DNA from: Cellulomonas marina
Lineage (GTDB): Bacteria; Actinomycetota; Actinomycetes; Actinomycetales; Cellulomonadaceae
Reading direction: 5' to 3'
DNA: 64,000 nucleotides
Assembly (NCBI RefSeq): GCF_900111925.1
Contig: NZ_FOKA01000013.1
Coordinates: 1 to 64,000, forward strand
Below, one piece after another: positions 1 through 7,878 of this stretch (positions are counted from its first letter, which is position 1; each line of letters starts with the position of its first letter). Under the pieces are notes generated by a model that searched no databases, was not told the DNA's origin, and saw nothing but the letters and a program-made list of their open reading frames with translations. The position numbers and the translations under genes are program-made.

Positions 1-2
1 CC

Positions 3-548
3 GTCACCACCCGCCAGCTCCTGGCCGGCGCGACGTGCTTGACCCGCGTCCTGACCGACCCGGTCACCGGGGACGTGCGCGCGGTGGACGGCACGTCCTA
101 CCGGCCCCCGGCAGCCCTGCGACGGTTCCTGCAGACCCGCGACGGCACCTGCCGCTTCCCCGGCTGCGGACGCGTCGTGACCGGGTGCGACAACGACCAC
201 GTCCAGGACTGGGCCCGCCGCGGCCCCACCACCGCCGGCAACCTGCTGAACCTGTGCCGCCACCACCACCGCCTCAAGCACCTCGGCGGCTGGTCGGCCA
301 CCCTGCACCCCGACGGCCGCGCCACCTGGCACTCACCCCGAGCACGCACCTACACCACCGAACCAGCCTGGACACCACCACCGACCCCACCACCCACCCC
401 GGCGGGCACCACGAGCAGCACCCGGACGGCCGGATCAGACTTCCGGGACGGGGAGACGTCGGCGGACGGATCAGACGCGCTTGCACCCCTGCCGGGACGG
501 GGCCTGCCGTCGTCCCTGCCCGGGCCGGACGACCCACCGCCCTTCTGA
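3..548 (+). CDS. DUF222/HNH endonuclease-like protein, 5' partial
   Basis: The reading frame is open from base 3 at the window edge to a TGA at 546-548, so this is the C-terminal ~180 residues of a larger protein. It carries the HNH core seen in DUF222 proteins: 'CRFPGCGR', then 'CDNDHV.DWA', then 'NLLNLCRHHHRLKH', with paired Cys, the Asp-His of the beta-beta-alpha metal site and the terminal His cluster. The last ~60 residues are Pro/Thr-rich low complexity. Such proteins occur in many paralogous copies in Micrococcales and Propionibacteriales. Nuclease activity is family inference; biological role is unknown. A TTG at 39 is internal and should not be taken as the start. Confidence 0.85.
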   Translation, partial: VTTRQLLAGATCLTRVLTDPVTGDVRAVDGTSYRPPAALRRFLQTRDGTCRFPGCGRVVTGCDNDHVQDWARRGPTTAGNLLNLCRHHHRLKHLGGWSATLHPDGRATWHSPRARTYTTEPAWTPPPTPPPTPAGTTSSTRTAGSDFRDGETSADGSDALAPLPGRGLPSSLPGPDDPPPF

Positions 549-657
549 CCAGCACCGCCACCGTGCCGCCGCCAGGCCCCCGGGACGTCCCGCCATGCCC
601 TCTGGGTGTCACGGTGCTCGCGGCTTCACCCCCACGAGAGGGACCGCGGTGACGCGG

Positions 658-1059
658 TCAGCCGGCGACGCGGACGCGTGCAGCCGGGCGGAGCGCGACG
701 AGGTGGTCGTGCGCGGCCCGCGCGGCCGCGAGGACCGCCTCGCGCTGGGCGGGCGTGAAGCCGCGGCGGGGCGTCGCCGCCGCGAGCACGGCCGTCACGA
801 GTCCGTCGACCCGTACGGCCGCGACCACGACGTCCGGCCGCAGCGGACCCGTAGCCCGGCCGTGCAGGACGTCCTCCGCGGTGTCGAGCAGCCCCGAGCC
901 GGCGGCGTGCACCGGGCCCCACAGATGGGCGGCGTCGAGACCCGTGGCGCCCCCGGCGACCACGAGGACCGCGGAGGCCGCCTCGGCCGCGAGAGCCGCC
1001 TGCCGAGGCAGGTCGGCGAGCTGGCGGTGACGTCGGGCGGCGGTGTCCTGGTCGAGCAC
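658..1059 (-). CDS. GAF-like single-domain protein, hypothetical
   Basis: 133 aa from a GTG at 1059, preceded on the minus strand by a clear AGGAGG about six bases upstream. The middle ('GPVHAAGSGLLDTAEDVLHG...VVVAAVRVDGLVTAVLAAA') looks like a GAF sensor core, and the end is an Ala-rich helix. No catalytic residues are recognisable. It stands alone, convergent with the HNH gene and ~200 bp from the VOC gene. A signalling or ligand-binding role is inference only; the coding call rests on the strong RBS and codon bias. Confidence 0.55.
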   Translation of the reverse strand: MLDQDTAARRHRQLADLPRQAALAAEAASAVLVVAGGATGLDAAHLWGPVHAAGSGLLDTAEDVLHGRATGPLRPDVVVAAVRVDGLVTAVLAAATPRRGFTPAQREAVLAAARAAHDHLVALRPAARVRVAG

Positions 1060-1258
1060 GATGACCTCCTACGGGACGGGATGCTCTCCCCGGCCGATCG
1101 GCCCTCCGGGTGAGGTCCTGAGGCGTCCGGTGTGAGGTGTGCCGCTTGTCCTCAGGCCCGAGCCGGCGCCCTGCAGCAGTCGCGCCGCGGCCCGGACCGA
1201 CCGGGGGGGCAGCGCGCACACGGGCTGCACCCCTCGTTACAGCACCGCGGCGGGGTCC

Positions 1259-1690
1259 TCAGGCGACGAAGACGCAGAACGGGTGGCCCGCCGGATCCGC
1301 CAGGACGAACAGGGGCTCTTCGGGGTCGTCCGACCGGTCGTGCAGCTCGCGGGCGCCCAGGGCGAGAGCTCGGCGGCGGACCTCCAGCAGGTCGGCGACC
1401 GACCCCACGGCGGTGTCCAGGTGCAGCATCTGCGGCACACCCGGCTCGGGCCACGTCGACCGCGGCTGCTCGTCGACCTGCTGGAACGCCAGGCGCACGT
1501 CGCCGTCGCCCTGCAGCACGAGCCAGTCCTGGTCGGGCCGGCCGTCCGTCGGCGGCTCGTCACCCTCCCGGTAGGTCAGCCCGAGCAGTACCCGGTAGAA
1601 CTCCGCCAGCCCGCGGACGTCCGTCGTGTCCAGCACCACGGACACGAGACGGGGGACGACGGCGACCGCGTCGCCCCCCGGTGTGGTCAT
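1259..1690 (-). CDS. VOC-family (glyoxalase/bleomycin-resistance fold) protein
   Basis: 143 aa. Two beta-alpha-beta-beta-beta modules typical of the vicinal oxygen chelate fold are visible: 'VSVVLDTTDVRGLAEFYRVLLGL' near the N-terminus and 'MLHLDTAVGSVADLLEVRRRALALGA...DPAGHPFCVF' at the C-terminus. The second module keeps the usual H and E/D positions, but the first metal ligand is not obvious, so enzymatic activity is uncertain. The ATG overlaps the stop of the small upstream gene by 4 bp (ATGA), so the two are translationally coupled. Substrate unknown. Confidence 0.8.
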   Translation of the reverse strand: MTTPGGDAVAVVPRLVSVVLDTTDVRGLAEFYRVLLGLTYREGDEPPTDGRPDQDWLVLQGDGDVRLAFQQVDEQPRSTWPEPGVPQMLHLDTAVGSVADLLEVRRRALALGARELHDRSDDPEEPLFVLADPAGHPFCVFVA

Positions 1691-1827
1691 CCCTGCCCGC
1701 CGTGCCCGGCGGGGTCGGGCGTCGCGCGCAGGGCGTCGGCGACCTCCTCCTCCGGGCGCGGGGCCACGGTCTCGTCGTCCTCCAGCAGCGGGACCTCCGC
1801 GGTCCCGGGCGGCAGGCTCTCGGTCAT
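1687..1827 (-). CDS. small acidic hypothetical protein (46 aa)
   Basis: A short ORF starting 'MTESLPPGTAEVPLLEDDE', rich in Pro, Glu and Asp, with no recognisable domain. The ATG at 1827 has a strong purine-rich Shine-Dalgarno (AGGAGAGGAAGG) just upstream, and its stop overlaps the VOC start (ATGA). These two facts support translation. The longer upstream frame to 1890 lacks such a signal. Function unknown. Confidence 0.6.
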   Translation of the reverse strand: MTESLPPGTAEVPLLEDDETVAPRPEEEVADALRATPDPAGHGGQG

Positions 1828-1923
1828 CGGCCCTTCCTCTCCTCGTCGTACCGGTCGTGCTGTGGGCTCGTGGGTGTCGCGCCGGCGCACCCGTGTGGGC
1901 TGACGCGTCGTGCGGCACCGGTG

Positions 1924-2589
1924 TCACAGGTCCGTGGACTCGCCCATCTCCAGCACCACGGGCTCGCCCGCGCCGCCGAGGTTCGTCAGCAGGGTCGACG
2001 CGAGCTGGCGGCCGGCGCCGCTGAGGACGGCCTCGTGGATCGGCACGACGCGCCGCGGCGCGACCGAGCGCACCCAGTCGATCGTGTCGGCCAGCTTGAG
2101 CCAGGGCGCGCCGACCGGCACGAGCAGCGTGTCGACCGTGACCCCCTCGGGCGCCGCGACGAAGGCGTCCCCGGGGTGCAGGACCGTCCTCCCCTCCACC
2201 TCCAGGAGGAACCCGACGTTCGCGATCCCCGGGATGTCGGGGTGGATCACCGCGTGGTCGCCGCCCACGACGGTGAAGGTGCCCCCCGCGAGGTCCAGCC
2301 GGTCGCCGGGCGACACGGCGTGCGCCCGCTCGGCGGGCAGGCCGGCCTCGACGAGCGCGTCCACGACCGCCTGCGGGGCGTGCACCTCGGTCGACGACCC
2401 GAGCCCCGCGAGGTGCGCGACGAGGTCCGCCGGCACGACGTGGTCCTGGTGCTCGTGCGTCACGAGAACCGCGACGGCCCCGGGCAACGAGCGGTCGAGG
2501 TCCGAGAACGCGCCGGGATCGACGACGACGGCGCCCCCGGGCAGCTCGAACCGGACGCAGGAGTGTCCCCAGTGGGTGAGTGTGCTCAT
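1924..2589 (-). CDS. MBL-fold metallohydrolase (UlaG-like)
   Basis: 221 aa from 'MSTLTHWGHSCVRFE'. This opening, the metal motif 'VTHEHQDHV' (HxHxDH), 'GGDHAV', 'HPGDAF' and a final 'PIHEA' are the ordered metal-binding motifs of the UlaG/RNase Z-like beta-lactamase superfamily. Length fits stand-alone hydrolases of this group. Actinobacterial homologues are common but usually uncharacterised, so the substrate cannot be named. An ATG 12 bases upstream is an alternative start; the chosen one matches the family N-terminus. Confidence 0.85.
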   Translation of the reverse strand: MSTLTHWGHSCVRFELPGGAVVVDPGAFSDLDRSLPGAVAVLVTHEHQDHVVPADLVAHLAGLGSSTEVHAPQAVVDALVEAGLPAERAHAVSPGDRLDLAGGTFTVVGGDHAVIHPDIPGIANVGFLLEVEGRTVLHPGDAFVAAPEGVTVDTLLVPVGAPWLKLADTIDWVRSVAPRRVVPIHEAVLSGAGRQLASTLLTNLGGAGEPVVLEMGESTDL

Positions 2590-2727
2590 GGGGGTCAGCA
2601 TGCCGCGAGGCCCTGAGGACGGCACGCGCAGGCGCACCGCTCGCCGCAGGCGTCGGTGGCCCTCCGACGTGCGGCGGAGCAGACGCCCGAAGGTCAGCCG
2701 GCGCGGCAGGTCGGCCGGCGCGGCAGG

Positions 2728-3309
2728 TCAGCCGGCGCTGCGTGCCCGGCGGCGGGCGGCGAGCTCGTCGCCCGGGGCGGGCTCGGCGGTCGCGTCGTCC
2801 TCGGCGCGCTCGGTCGGCAGCTCGGCCAGCGTGCCCTCCACCTCGCGCCACACGCGGCCGACGGCGATGCCGAACACGCCCTGCCCGCCCTGCACGAGGT
2901 CGATCACCTCGTCCGCCGACGTGCACTCGTACACCGACGCCCCGTCGGACATGAGCGTGATCTGGGCGAGGTCGTCGACGCCGCGCTCGCGCAGGTGCGC
3001 CACGGCCGTGCGGATCTGCTGCAGCGAGACCCCGGTGTCGAGCAGCCGCTTGACCACCCTGAGCACGAGGATGTCGCGGAAGGAGTACAGGCGCTGCGTG
3101 CCGGACCCGGTCGCGGGCCGGATCGACGGCTCCACCAGCCCGGTGCGCGCCCAGTAGTCGAGCTGGCGGTAGGAGATGCCCGCCGCGCGGCAGGCCGTCG
3201 GGCCGCGGTATCCGGTCGCCTCGTCGAGGTCGGGCAGCGCGTCGTCGAAGAGCAGACCCTGCGCGCGTTGCGGGACGCCCGTCGTCTCCGCGCCGTCTGT
3301 GCTGGCCAC
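2728..3309 (-). CDS. MerR-family regulator, Rv1830-like
   Basis: 193 aa from GTG at 3309, chosen because GAGGAGGA lies just upstream; an upstream in-frame extension to 3384 lacks support. A winged-helix MerR domain is seen at about residues 35-105 ('CRAAGISYRQLDYWARTGLVEPS...GTQRLYSFRDILVLRVVKRLLDTGVSLQQI'), followed by a conserved C-terminal part and a charged Ala-rich tail. It lies immediately after the bifunctional nuclease gene, as Rv1830 follows Rv1829 in M. tuberculosis. No effector-binding Cys or metal site is visible, so its inducer is unknown. Confidence 0.88.
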   Translation of the reverse strand: MASTDGAETTGVPQRAQGLLFDDALPDLDEATGYRGPTACRAAGISYRQLDYWARTGLVEPSIRPATGSGTQRLYSFRDILVLRVVKRLLDTGVSLQQIRTAVAHLRERGVDDLAQITLMSDGASVYECTSADEVIDLVQGGQGVFGIAVGRVWREVEGTLAELPTERAEDDATAEPAPGDELAARRRARSAG

Positions 3310-3488
3310 TGGTCCTCCTCGGTCCGGACGCGGCCGCTGCCTCGCCGTCGTGGTCACGCTAGGGGTGCGGGCACCCCGGCGCAACGACGTGCCCCCCGAG
3401 CGGCCCCCGGCGTGTCGCGCCCAGGCGGGCGCGGTGCTCCTCCGCTGCGCACGCTGTGCGCCGCCCCGGGGGGCACGACCCGCGACGG

Positions 3489-3986
3489 TCAGCCCTCGTC
3501 CTCGGGCTCGAAGTCGTCGGCGGTCACGTCGTCGAGGAAGGCGCGGAATCGCGCGACCTCGTCCTCCGGCGTGGTGCGCCGCACCTCCACGCCGGCCCGC
3601 TCGACGACCGCCCGGGCGCAGAGCACGGGGCAGCCGAAGCGCAGCGCGACGGCGATCGCGTCGGAGGCGCGGGCGTCGACCCGTGCGCCGCCCAGCAGGA
3701 GCAGCTCGGCGTGGAAGACGCCGGCGGTCAGCGCCGTCACAGCGACGCGCACGACAGGCTCCCCCGCGGCGACGAGCGCGTGGTGCAGCAGGTCGTGCGT
3801 CATGGGCCGCGGCGGCGTCTCCCCCGCCATGGCGGCGACGATGGCGGCACCCTCCGGTCGACCGACGACGATGGGGACGACGAGATCCGTCCCCGGCTCG
3901 AGCAGGAGGACGAGCACGGCCTCCTCCTCCGGCTGCTGCCGGACGCCGACCACCTCGACGGGGACGAGCCCGGGGTCCTCACCCAT
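3489..3986 (-). CDS. bifunctional nuclease domain protein (DUF151), Rv1829-like
   Basis: 165 aa starting 'MGEDPGLVPVEVVGV'. The BFN core is clear: 'PIVVGRPEGAAI', 'RPMTHDLLHH' and 'ARASDAIAVALRFGCPV', with an acidic tail. The family was named for reported RNase and DNase activity in plants; in Actinobacteria the role is not settled. It sits between ftsR and merR in the Rv1822-Rv1830-type block. On the minus strand a TACCGT (3999-3994) ends 7 nt before the ATG and there is no Shine-Dalgarno, so the gene may be read from a leaderless mRNA as well as by read-through. Confidence 0.9.
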   Translation of the reverse strand: MGEDPGLVPVEVVGVRQQPEEEAVLVLLLEPGTDLVVPIVVGRPEGAAIVAAMAGETPPRPMTHDLLHHALVAAGEPVVRVAVTALTAGVFHAELLLLGGARVDARASDAIAVALRFGCPVLCARAVVERAGVEVRRTTPEDEVARFRAFLDDVTADDFEPEDEG

Positions 3987-4113
3987 GCCGCCCACGGTAC
4001 GACCCGGGGGCGCGTCCGGCAGCGGGGCCGTCGGTCCGCCGGCAGCGTCCGTCAGACCGACCGCAGCACCACCGCAGACCGGCCGGACCAGGTCCAGCGG
4101 CGGGAGGTGAGGC

Positions 4114-5037
4114 TCAGGGCGTGAGGTCGGCGACCGCCGCGCGCAGGACCGCCGTGTGCACCTGGCCGCAGAGCTCCCCGAGCTCCGCCGCGAGCCCGGC
4201 CGCCCGGGCCCGGGCCGACGCGCTGCGCTGCCCACGGATGGGTGCGACCGCCTGGGCGACGAGCTCGACCTGCCGCTCGGCCGCGACGCGGATCTGCCGC
4301 AGGTGCCGCGCGTCGATGCCGTGCTGCGCCAGCGTGGCCGCCGCCCGCACCAGCTCCGCGTCCGCCGGGGCGTACGTCCCGCGCGCGTCGGCCCGCAGCA
4401 CGCCCGCCGCGGCGAGCTCGGCGACGAGGGCCGCGCCCACGCCGGCCTCCTGCGCGAGGCGCGGAGCCGTCCACCGGGCCGTCGTCGGCACACGGTCGCC
4501 GTCCCGGGTCGCCAGGCGCGCACGCGGGGTCGGCTCGTCCTCCAGGCCTGCGTCGAGCGCGGCGAGGCGTTCGGCGATCACCTTCAGCGGCAGGTACCGG
4601 TCGCGCTGCTGCGCCAGCACGTAGCGCAGCCGCTCGACGTCCGCCGGGGAGTACTGGCGGTACCCCGCCGGGGTCCGCACGGGCGTGACGAGCCCGTGCT
4701 CCTCCCAGAACCGCAGCTTGGACGTCGTCACCGCGGGGAACTCGACCTGGAGGGCCGCCAGCACGTCCGATATGCGCATGGAGGCGCGTCGCGAGATGCC
4801 CCGCGGCCAGGGCTCGTCCGCGGCACCGGGACCGGCGGTGGCCGACCCGGCCGTCGCCGACGCAGCCGTGGAGGACCCGGCCGAGGATGCTCCCGCCGAC
4901 GACGGTCCTGCCGACGACGGTCCTGCCGACGACGGTCCTGCCGACGACGGTCCTGCCGACGACGGTCCTGCCGACGACGGTCCTGCCGACGACGCCTCCG
5001 CCGACGCCCGTGCCCCGCCCCGAGCGGCCGCGCTCAC
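4114..5037 (-). CDS. ftsR: MerR-like cell-division regulator FtsR, with repeat-extended N-terminus
   Basis: 307 aa from the GTG at 5037 that overlaps the garA stop (GTGA). Residues from about 86 match Rv1828/FtsR: 'RISDVLAALQVEFPAVTTSKLRFWEEHGLVTP' and 'RYLPLKVI' are hallmark segments of this MerR-fold regulator, which in Corynebacterium activates ftsZ. The first ~85 residues are low complexity, dominated by a six-fold SSAGP repeat encoded by a 15-bp tandem repeat (4895-4993). A second possible start is the ATG at 4779 directly at the domain (221 aa), but it has no RBS; coupling to garA favours the long form. Start uncertain, function confident. Confidence 0.85.
   Translation of the reverse strand: MSAAARGGARASAEASSAGPSSAGPSSAGPSSAGPSSAGPSSAGPSSAGASSAGSSTAASATAGSATAGPGAADEPWPRGISRRASMRISDVLAALQVEFPAVTTSKLRFWEEHGLVTPVRTPAGYRQYSPADVERLRYVLAQQRDRYLPLKVIAERLAALDAGLEDEPTPRARLATRDGDRVPTTARWTAPRLAQEAGVGAALVAELAAAGVLRADARGTYAPADAELVRAAATLAQHGIDARHLRQIRVAAERQVELVAQAVAPIRGQRSASARARAAGLAAELGELCGQVHTAVLRAAVADLTP
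4895..4993. repeat. 15-bp tandem repeat inside ftsR
   Basis: Six perfect copies of gccgacgacggtcct plus a 9-bp partial copy. It reads in frame as repeated SSAGP in the N-terminal tail of FtsR. The unit is a multiple of three, so copy-number change would keep the frame. Confidence 0.95.
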
Positions 5038-5546
5038 CCCTGGCCCTGGCCCCGGGCGGGGCTCGGGTGGAAGGTCAGGCGGTACTTGCCGATCTGCACC
5101 TCGTCGCCAGCGCGCAGGACGGCCTCGTCGATGCGCGTGCGGTTGACGTAGGTGCCGTTGAGGGAGCCCACGTCCCGCACGGTGAAGGAGGTGGCCTGCC
5201 GGACGAACTCCGCGTGCTTGCGCGAGACCGTCACGTCGTCGAGGAAGATGTCGGCGTGGGTGCTGCGACCCGCGGCGGTGCGGTCCGCGTCGAGGAGGAA
5301 CCGCGCCCCGGCGGACGGCCCCCGCTGGACGACGAGCAGCGCCGACGTCGGCGGCAGCGCCTGCACCGCGGCGACGTCCTCGGCGCCGAGCCCCACGGGG
5401 GCCAGCGCGTCCACGTCGCCGACGTCGACGGCGCCGAACTGGATCGTCGTCTCCGGGACCGCGGGGCGCGGAGCGGGGGTGCTCCCCGGCAGGCCCTCCA
5501 CCTGGTCCTCCGGCTGGCCCTCCGGGAGGTCCTGACGCTCGCTCAC
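5034..5546 (-). CDS. garA: FHA-domain regulator of 2-oxoglutarate metabolism (GarA/OdhI)
   Basis: 170 aa from GTG at 5546, preceded by GGGAGGCGAAGG. The N-terminal tail contains 'ETTIQF', the Thr-Thr motif phosphorylated by PknB/PknG in GarA and OdhI. The C-terminal FHA domain shows 'GRSTHADIFLDDVTVSRKHAEF' type residues (GR, S-R-KH) and 'NGTYVNR'. Unphosphorylated homologues bind and inhibit the 2-oxoglutarate dehydrogenase E1 component and regulate glutamate enzymes; phosphorylation makes the FHA domain bind its own tail. It sits between the DUF881 cluster and ftsR as in mycobacteria, but the gcvH gene usual upstream is absent. No kinase gene lies in this window. Confidence 0.94.
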   Translation of the reverse strand: MSERQDLPEGQPEDQVEGLPGSTPAPRPAVPETTIQFGAVDVGDVDALAPVGLGAEDVAAVQALPPTSALLVVQRGPSAGARFLLDADRTAAGRSTHADIFLDDVTVSRKHAEFVRQATSFTVRDVGSLNGTYVNRTRIDEAVLRAGDEVQIGKYRLTFHPSPARGQGQG

Positions 5547-5652
5547 CCTTCGCCTCCCGACGTCGTCGCAGCCACGCCGCACACCCTACGCACACCGGCC
5601 CGGCGGGCGCACCGACCTGGCCGCACGGCCCGGCGGCCCGTCCCTGCCGCCC

Positions 5653-5728
5653 GTGCAGGTCGCCGGTGCGGGTCGCCGGTGCAGGTCGCCGGTGCAGGTC
5701 GCCGGTGCAGGGTCGCCGGTGCAGGTCG
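5653..5728. repeat. 13-bp tandem repeat between DUF881 gene and garA
   Basis: About six head-to-tail copies of gtgcaggtcgccg with two small variants (one a>g, one extra g). It lies in the 201-bp gap between the DUF881 stop and the garA start, where gcvH is found in related genomes. No ORF uses it. Confidence 0.9.
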
Positions 5729-5747
5729 GTTCAGGCCGTCCGGGCCC

Positions 5748-6545
5748 TCAGCCGTCCTCGGCCGGCAGCGGGGTCGCCCAGGTCGGCGGTGCGGGGGTCG
5801 CGAGCGCCGTGACCTCCACCTCCTCGCGCCGCAGCACGCCGCCGTCGCCGCCGTCACGGCGCACCGCGGCCAGCGCACCGCCGGGGATCTCGAGCGCGGT
5901 GGCGATCGTGTCCGGGTCCCCGATGACCACCCACCGGTACGGCGCCTGCAGCGGCTGCCCGTCCAGCAGCACCTCGCCCGCACCGCCCGTGAAGGCGCTC
6001 GAGGCCGTGAGCCGCACGTCGCCGACCTGCATGGCCTCGGCGCCCGCGTTGCGCAGCTCCTCGAGCAGGTTGAGCAGGGTCGCCGGCTTCACGCGGCCGT
6101 CGGGGTCGGCGACGGTCACGACGACCCCCGGCCCGACGGCCGGCAGGCGCCCGGTGAGGATCCCCTGCGTCTCGGCGGACCGCCGGGCGGCGTCCTGCGC
6201 TGCCTGCCGGGAGCTGTCGTCGGAGAGCAGCTCGTCGCGCTCGGCCTCGAGGCGGGTGAGCTCGCGCGCCAGCTCGTCGCCGCGCGTGGTGGTCTCGTCG
6301 AGCAGGCGCACGAGGTCGTCCTGCCGCAGCGTGCTCAGCGTGGCCGTCGACGCCTGGCGCACCTGCGTCACGACGGCGAACCCGAGCAGCGCGCACAGCA
6401 CCCCCGTCACGACCTGCGCGCGGGAGACCCGCGGGCGCAGCGCGTGCGCGAGCACGGACCACCCGGACGGCGCGCGCTCCTCGCGCGCGGCGTGCCGGTG
6501 GTGCCCGCCCGGAGCGGGGCCGCGGCCCCCGTCGGCCGTGCTCAC
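5748..6545 (-). CDS. DUF881 membrane-anchored protein (Rv1825-like)
   Basis: 265 aa from a GTG at 6545 overlapping the stop of the small basic protein (GTGA). One N-terminal membrane segment ('VVTGVLCALLGFAVVTQV', near residue 45) is followed by a coiled-coil stretch rich in Glu/Arg ('LARELTRLEAERDELL') and the DUF881 globular domain ('GPGVVVTVAD', 'LRNAGAEAMQVGDVRLTASS'). Predicted topology is N-in with the domain outside. In mycobacteria this family has been linked to cell envelope and division. It is co-transcribed with the related gene two positions upstream. Confidence 0.9.
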   Translation of the reverse strand: MSTADGGRGPAPGGHHRHAAREERAPSGWSVLAHALRPRVSRAQVVTGVLCALLGFAVVTQVRQASTATLSTLRQDDLVRLLDETTTRGDELARELTRLEAERDELLSDDSSRQAAQDAARRSAETQGILTGRLPAVGPGVVVTVADPDGRVKPATLLNLLEELRNAGAEAMQVGDVRLTASSAFTGGAGEVLLDGQPLQAPYRWVVIGDPDTIATALEIPGGALAAVRRDGGDGGVLRREEVEVTALATPAPPTWATPLPAEDG

Positions 6546-6874
6546 GCGTGGAAGAGGTGCCGCCGGATGGAGGCGGCGTTGGAGAAGATGCGGATGCCGA
6601 GGACGACGACGACGGCCGTCGAGAGCTGGGAGCCGACGCCGAGCTGGTCGCCGATGAAGACGATGAGCGCGGCGACCACGACGTTGGACAGGAACGAGAC
6701 GACGAAGACCTTGTCGTCGAAGATGCCGTCGAGCAGCGCGCGCACGCCGCCGAACAGCGCGTCCAGCGCCGCGACCACCGCGATGGGCAGGTACGGCTGC
6801 AGCTCGACCGGCACCTCCGGCCGTACGGCCAGGCCGACGACGACCCCCAGCACGAGCCCGATCGCCGCGATCAT
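6542..6874 (-). CDS. small basic family protein (DUF1290)
   Basis: 110 aa, start ATG at 6874 overlapping the upstream DUF881 stop. Three hydrophobic segments (residues ~1-18, 28-48, 62-95) and the conserved 'YLPIAVVAALDALFGGVRA' and 'GIRIFSNAASIRRHLF' identify DUF1290, the Sbp family originally noted beside ftsAZ in Bacillus. An integral membrane protein sandwiched by two DUF881 genes, an arrangement conserved in Actinobacteria. Molecular function unknown; a role near the divisome is inferred from context. Confidence 0.93.
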   Translation of the reverse strand: MIAAIGLVLGVVVGLAVRPEVPVELQPYLPIAVVAALDALFGGVRALLDGIFDDKVFVVSFLSNVVVAALIVFIGDQLGVGSQLSTAVVVVLGIRIFSNAASIRRHLFHA

Positions 6875-7878
6875 CCGTCCGTCCCCTCCGACGCCGGTGC
6901 CCCGCCCGACCCCTCGTCCCGTCCCTGCGACCCGTCCTGCAGGCCGTCCTGCACGTCGTCCTGCGCGACGCCGGCCGCCGACGGTCCACCCGTCACGGGA
7001 TCCACGCCCTCCGGCAGCCGCGACTCGCGCAGCGCCGGCGCGCGCCCGGCCGGCAGGGTCAGTGTGCCCTGCCGGGAGGTCTGCACGCCGATGCCCCACA
7101 CCGAGCGCAGGGCCGCCAGGTGGTCGGCGGCCGACGAGCGCGCGAGCCCCGTCTCCAGCCCGGCGGGGTCCCCCACCGCCTCGACGACGTACGGCCCGAC
7201 GACCGGCACGAGGTCGACGAGCACCGCGCCCGCCCGGTTGCGGATCTCCGCGGTCGCCGTCAGCCGCTGCCCGCCGACGGCCACCGCCTCCGCCCCGGCC
7301 GCCCACAGGGCGTTGACGAGCAGCTGCAGGTCACCGTCCCGCACGGCCGACTCCGGCTCGCTGCCGTCGGCGGCGCCGGGGCCGTCGGTCAGCACCACCC
7401 GCAGGCCGGGCCCGCGCACCGGCGCGGACCCGGCCGCGACGACGTCGGCGGCCAGCACGTCGGCCAGCGCCGGGTCCAGCCCGGCCAGCGCCTCGTCCTG
7501 CAGCTCGCGCACCTGCGCGCCGAGCTCGGCCGCCCGGGCGTTGCGCTCCACGACCCGCGACGAGCGCTCCTCGATCTGCTCGACGAGCAGCGCCCGCGCC
7601 CGTTCCGCCGACCCCGCGGGCCGGCGCAGCTGCAGGACGGCGGCCGACGTGATGAGCCCGAGGACGAGCGCCGTGGCGACCAGCAACGCGGTCGCGCGCC
7701 GGGAGCGCCGCGGCGCCGGTGCCCCCGCGCGCGCCGCTGCCGCTTCACGCTCGGCGCGCCGGGCCGCGGCCAGCGCGTACCCGGGGTCGAGCGGGCGCTC
7801 CTGCGCCTCGACCAGCAGCGTCATCGACGCGTCGGGCCGCGGGGTCCCGCGCGCTCCTGCGTCGGGCCGCTCAGGCAC
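6871..7878 (-). CDS. DUF881 membrane-anchored protein (Rv1823-like)
   Basis: 335 aa from a GTG at 7878 that lies inside the end of the pgsA-like gene. Order: basic cytosolic tail, a membrane segment ('ALLVATALVLGLITSAAVLQL', residue ~63-83), a coiled-coil region ('VEQIEERSSRVVERNARAAELGAQVRELQ'), the DUF881 domain ('GPGLRVVLTDGP', 'LVNALWAAGAEAVAVGGQRLTATAEIRN') and a disordered Gly/Asp tail. Paralogue of the other DUF881 protein here; the two probably act together with the small basic protein at the membrane. Confidence 0.9.
   Translation of the reverse strand: MPERPDAGARGTPRPDASMTLLVEAQERPLDPGYALAAARRAEREAAAARAGAPAPRRSRRATALLVATALVLGLITSAAVLQLRRPAGSAERARALLVEQIEERSSRVVERNARAAELGAQVRELQDEALAGLDPALADVLAADVVAAGSAPVRGPGLRVVLTDGPGAADGSEPESAVRDGDLQLLVNALWAAGAEAVAVGGQRLTATAEIRNRAGAVLVDLVPVVGPYVVEAVGDPAGLETGLARSSAADHLAALRSVWGIGVQTSRQGTLTLPAGRAPALRESRLPEGVDPVTGGPSAAGVAQDDVQDGLQDGSQGRDEGSGGAPASEGTDG

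Noticed and set aside
4895..4993. Possible CRISPR array
   Set aside because: Units of 15 bp abut directly without spacers and are in frame inside ftsR; a minisatellite.
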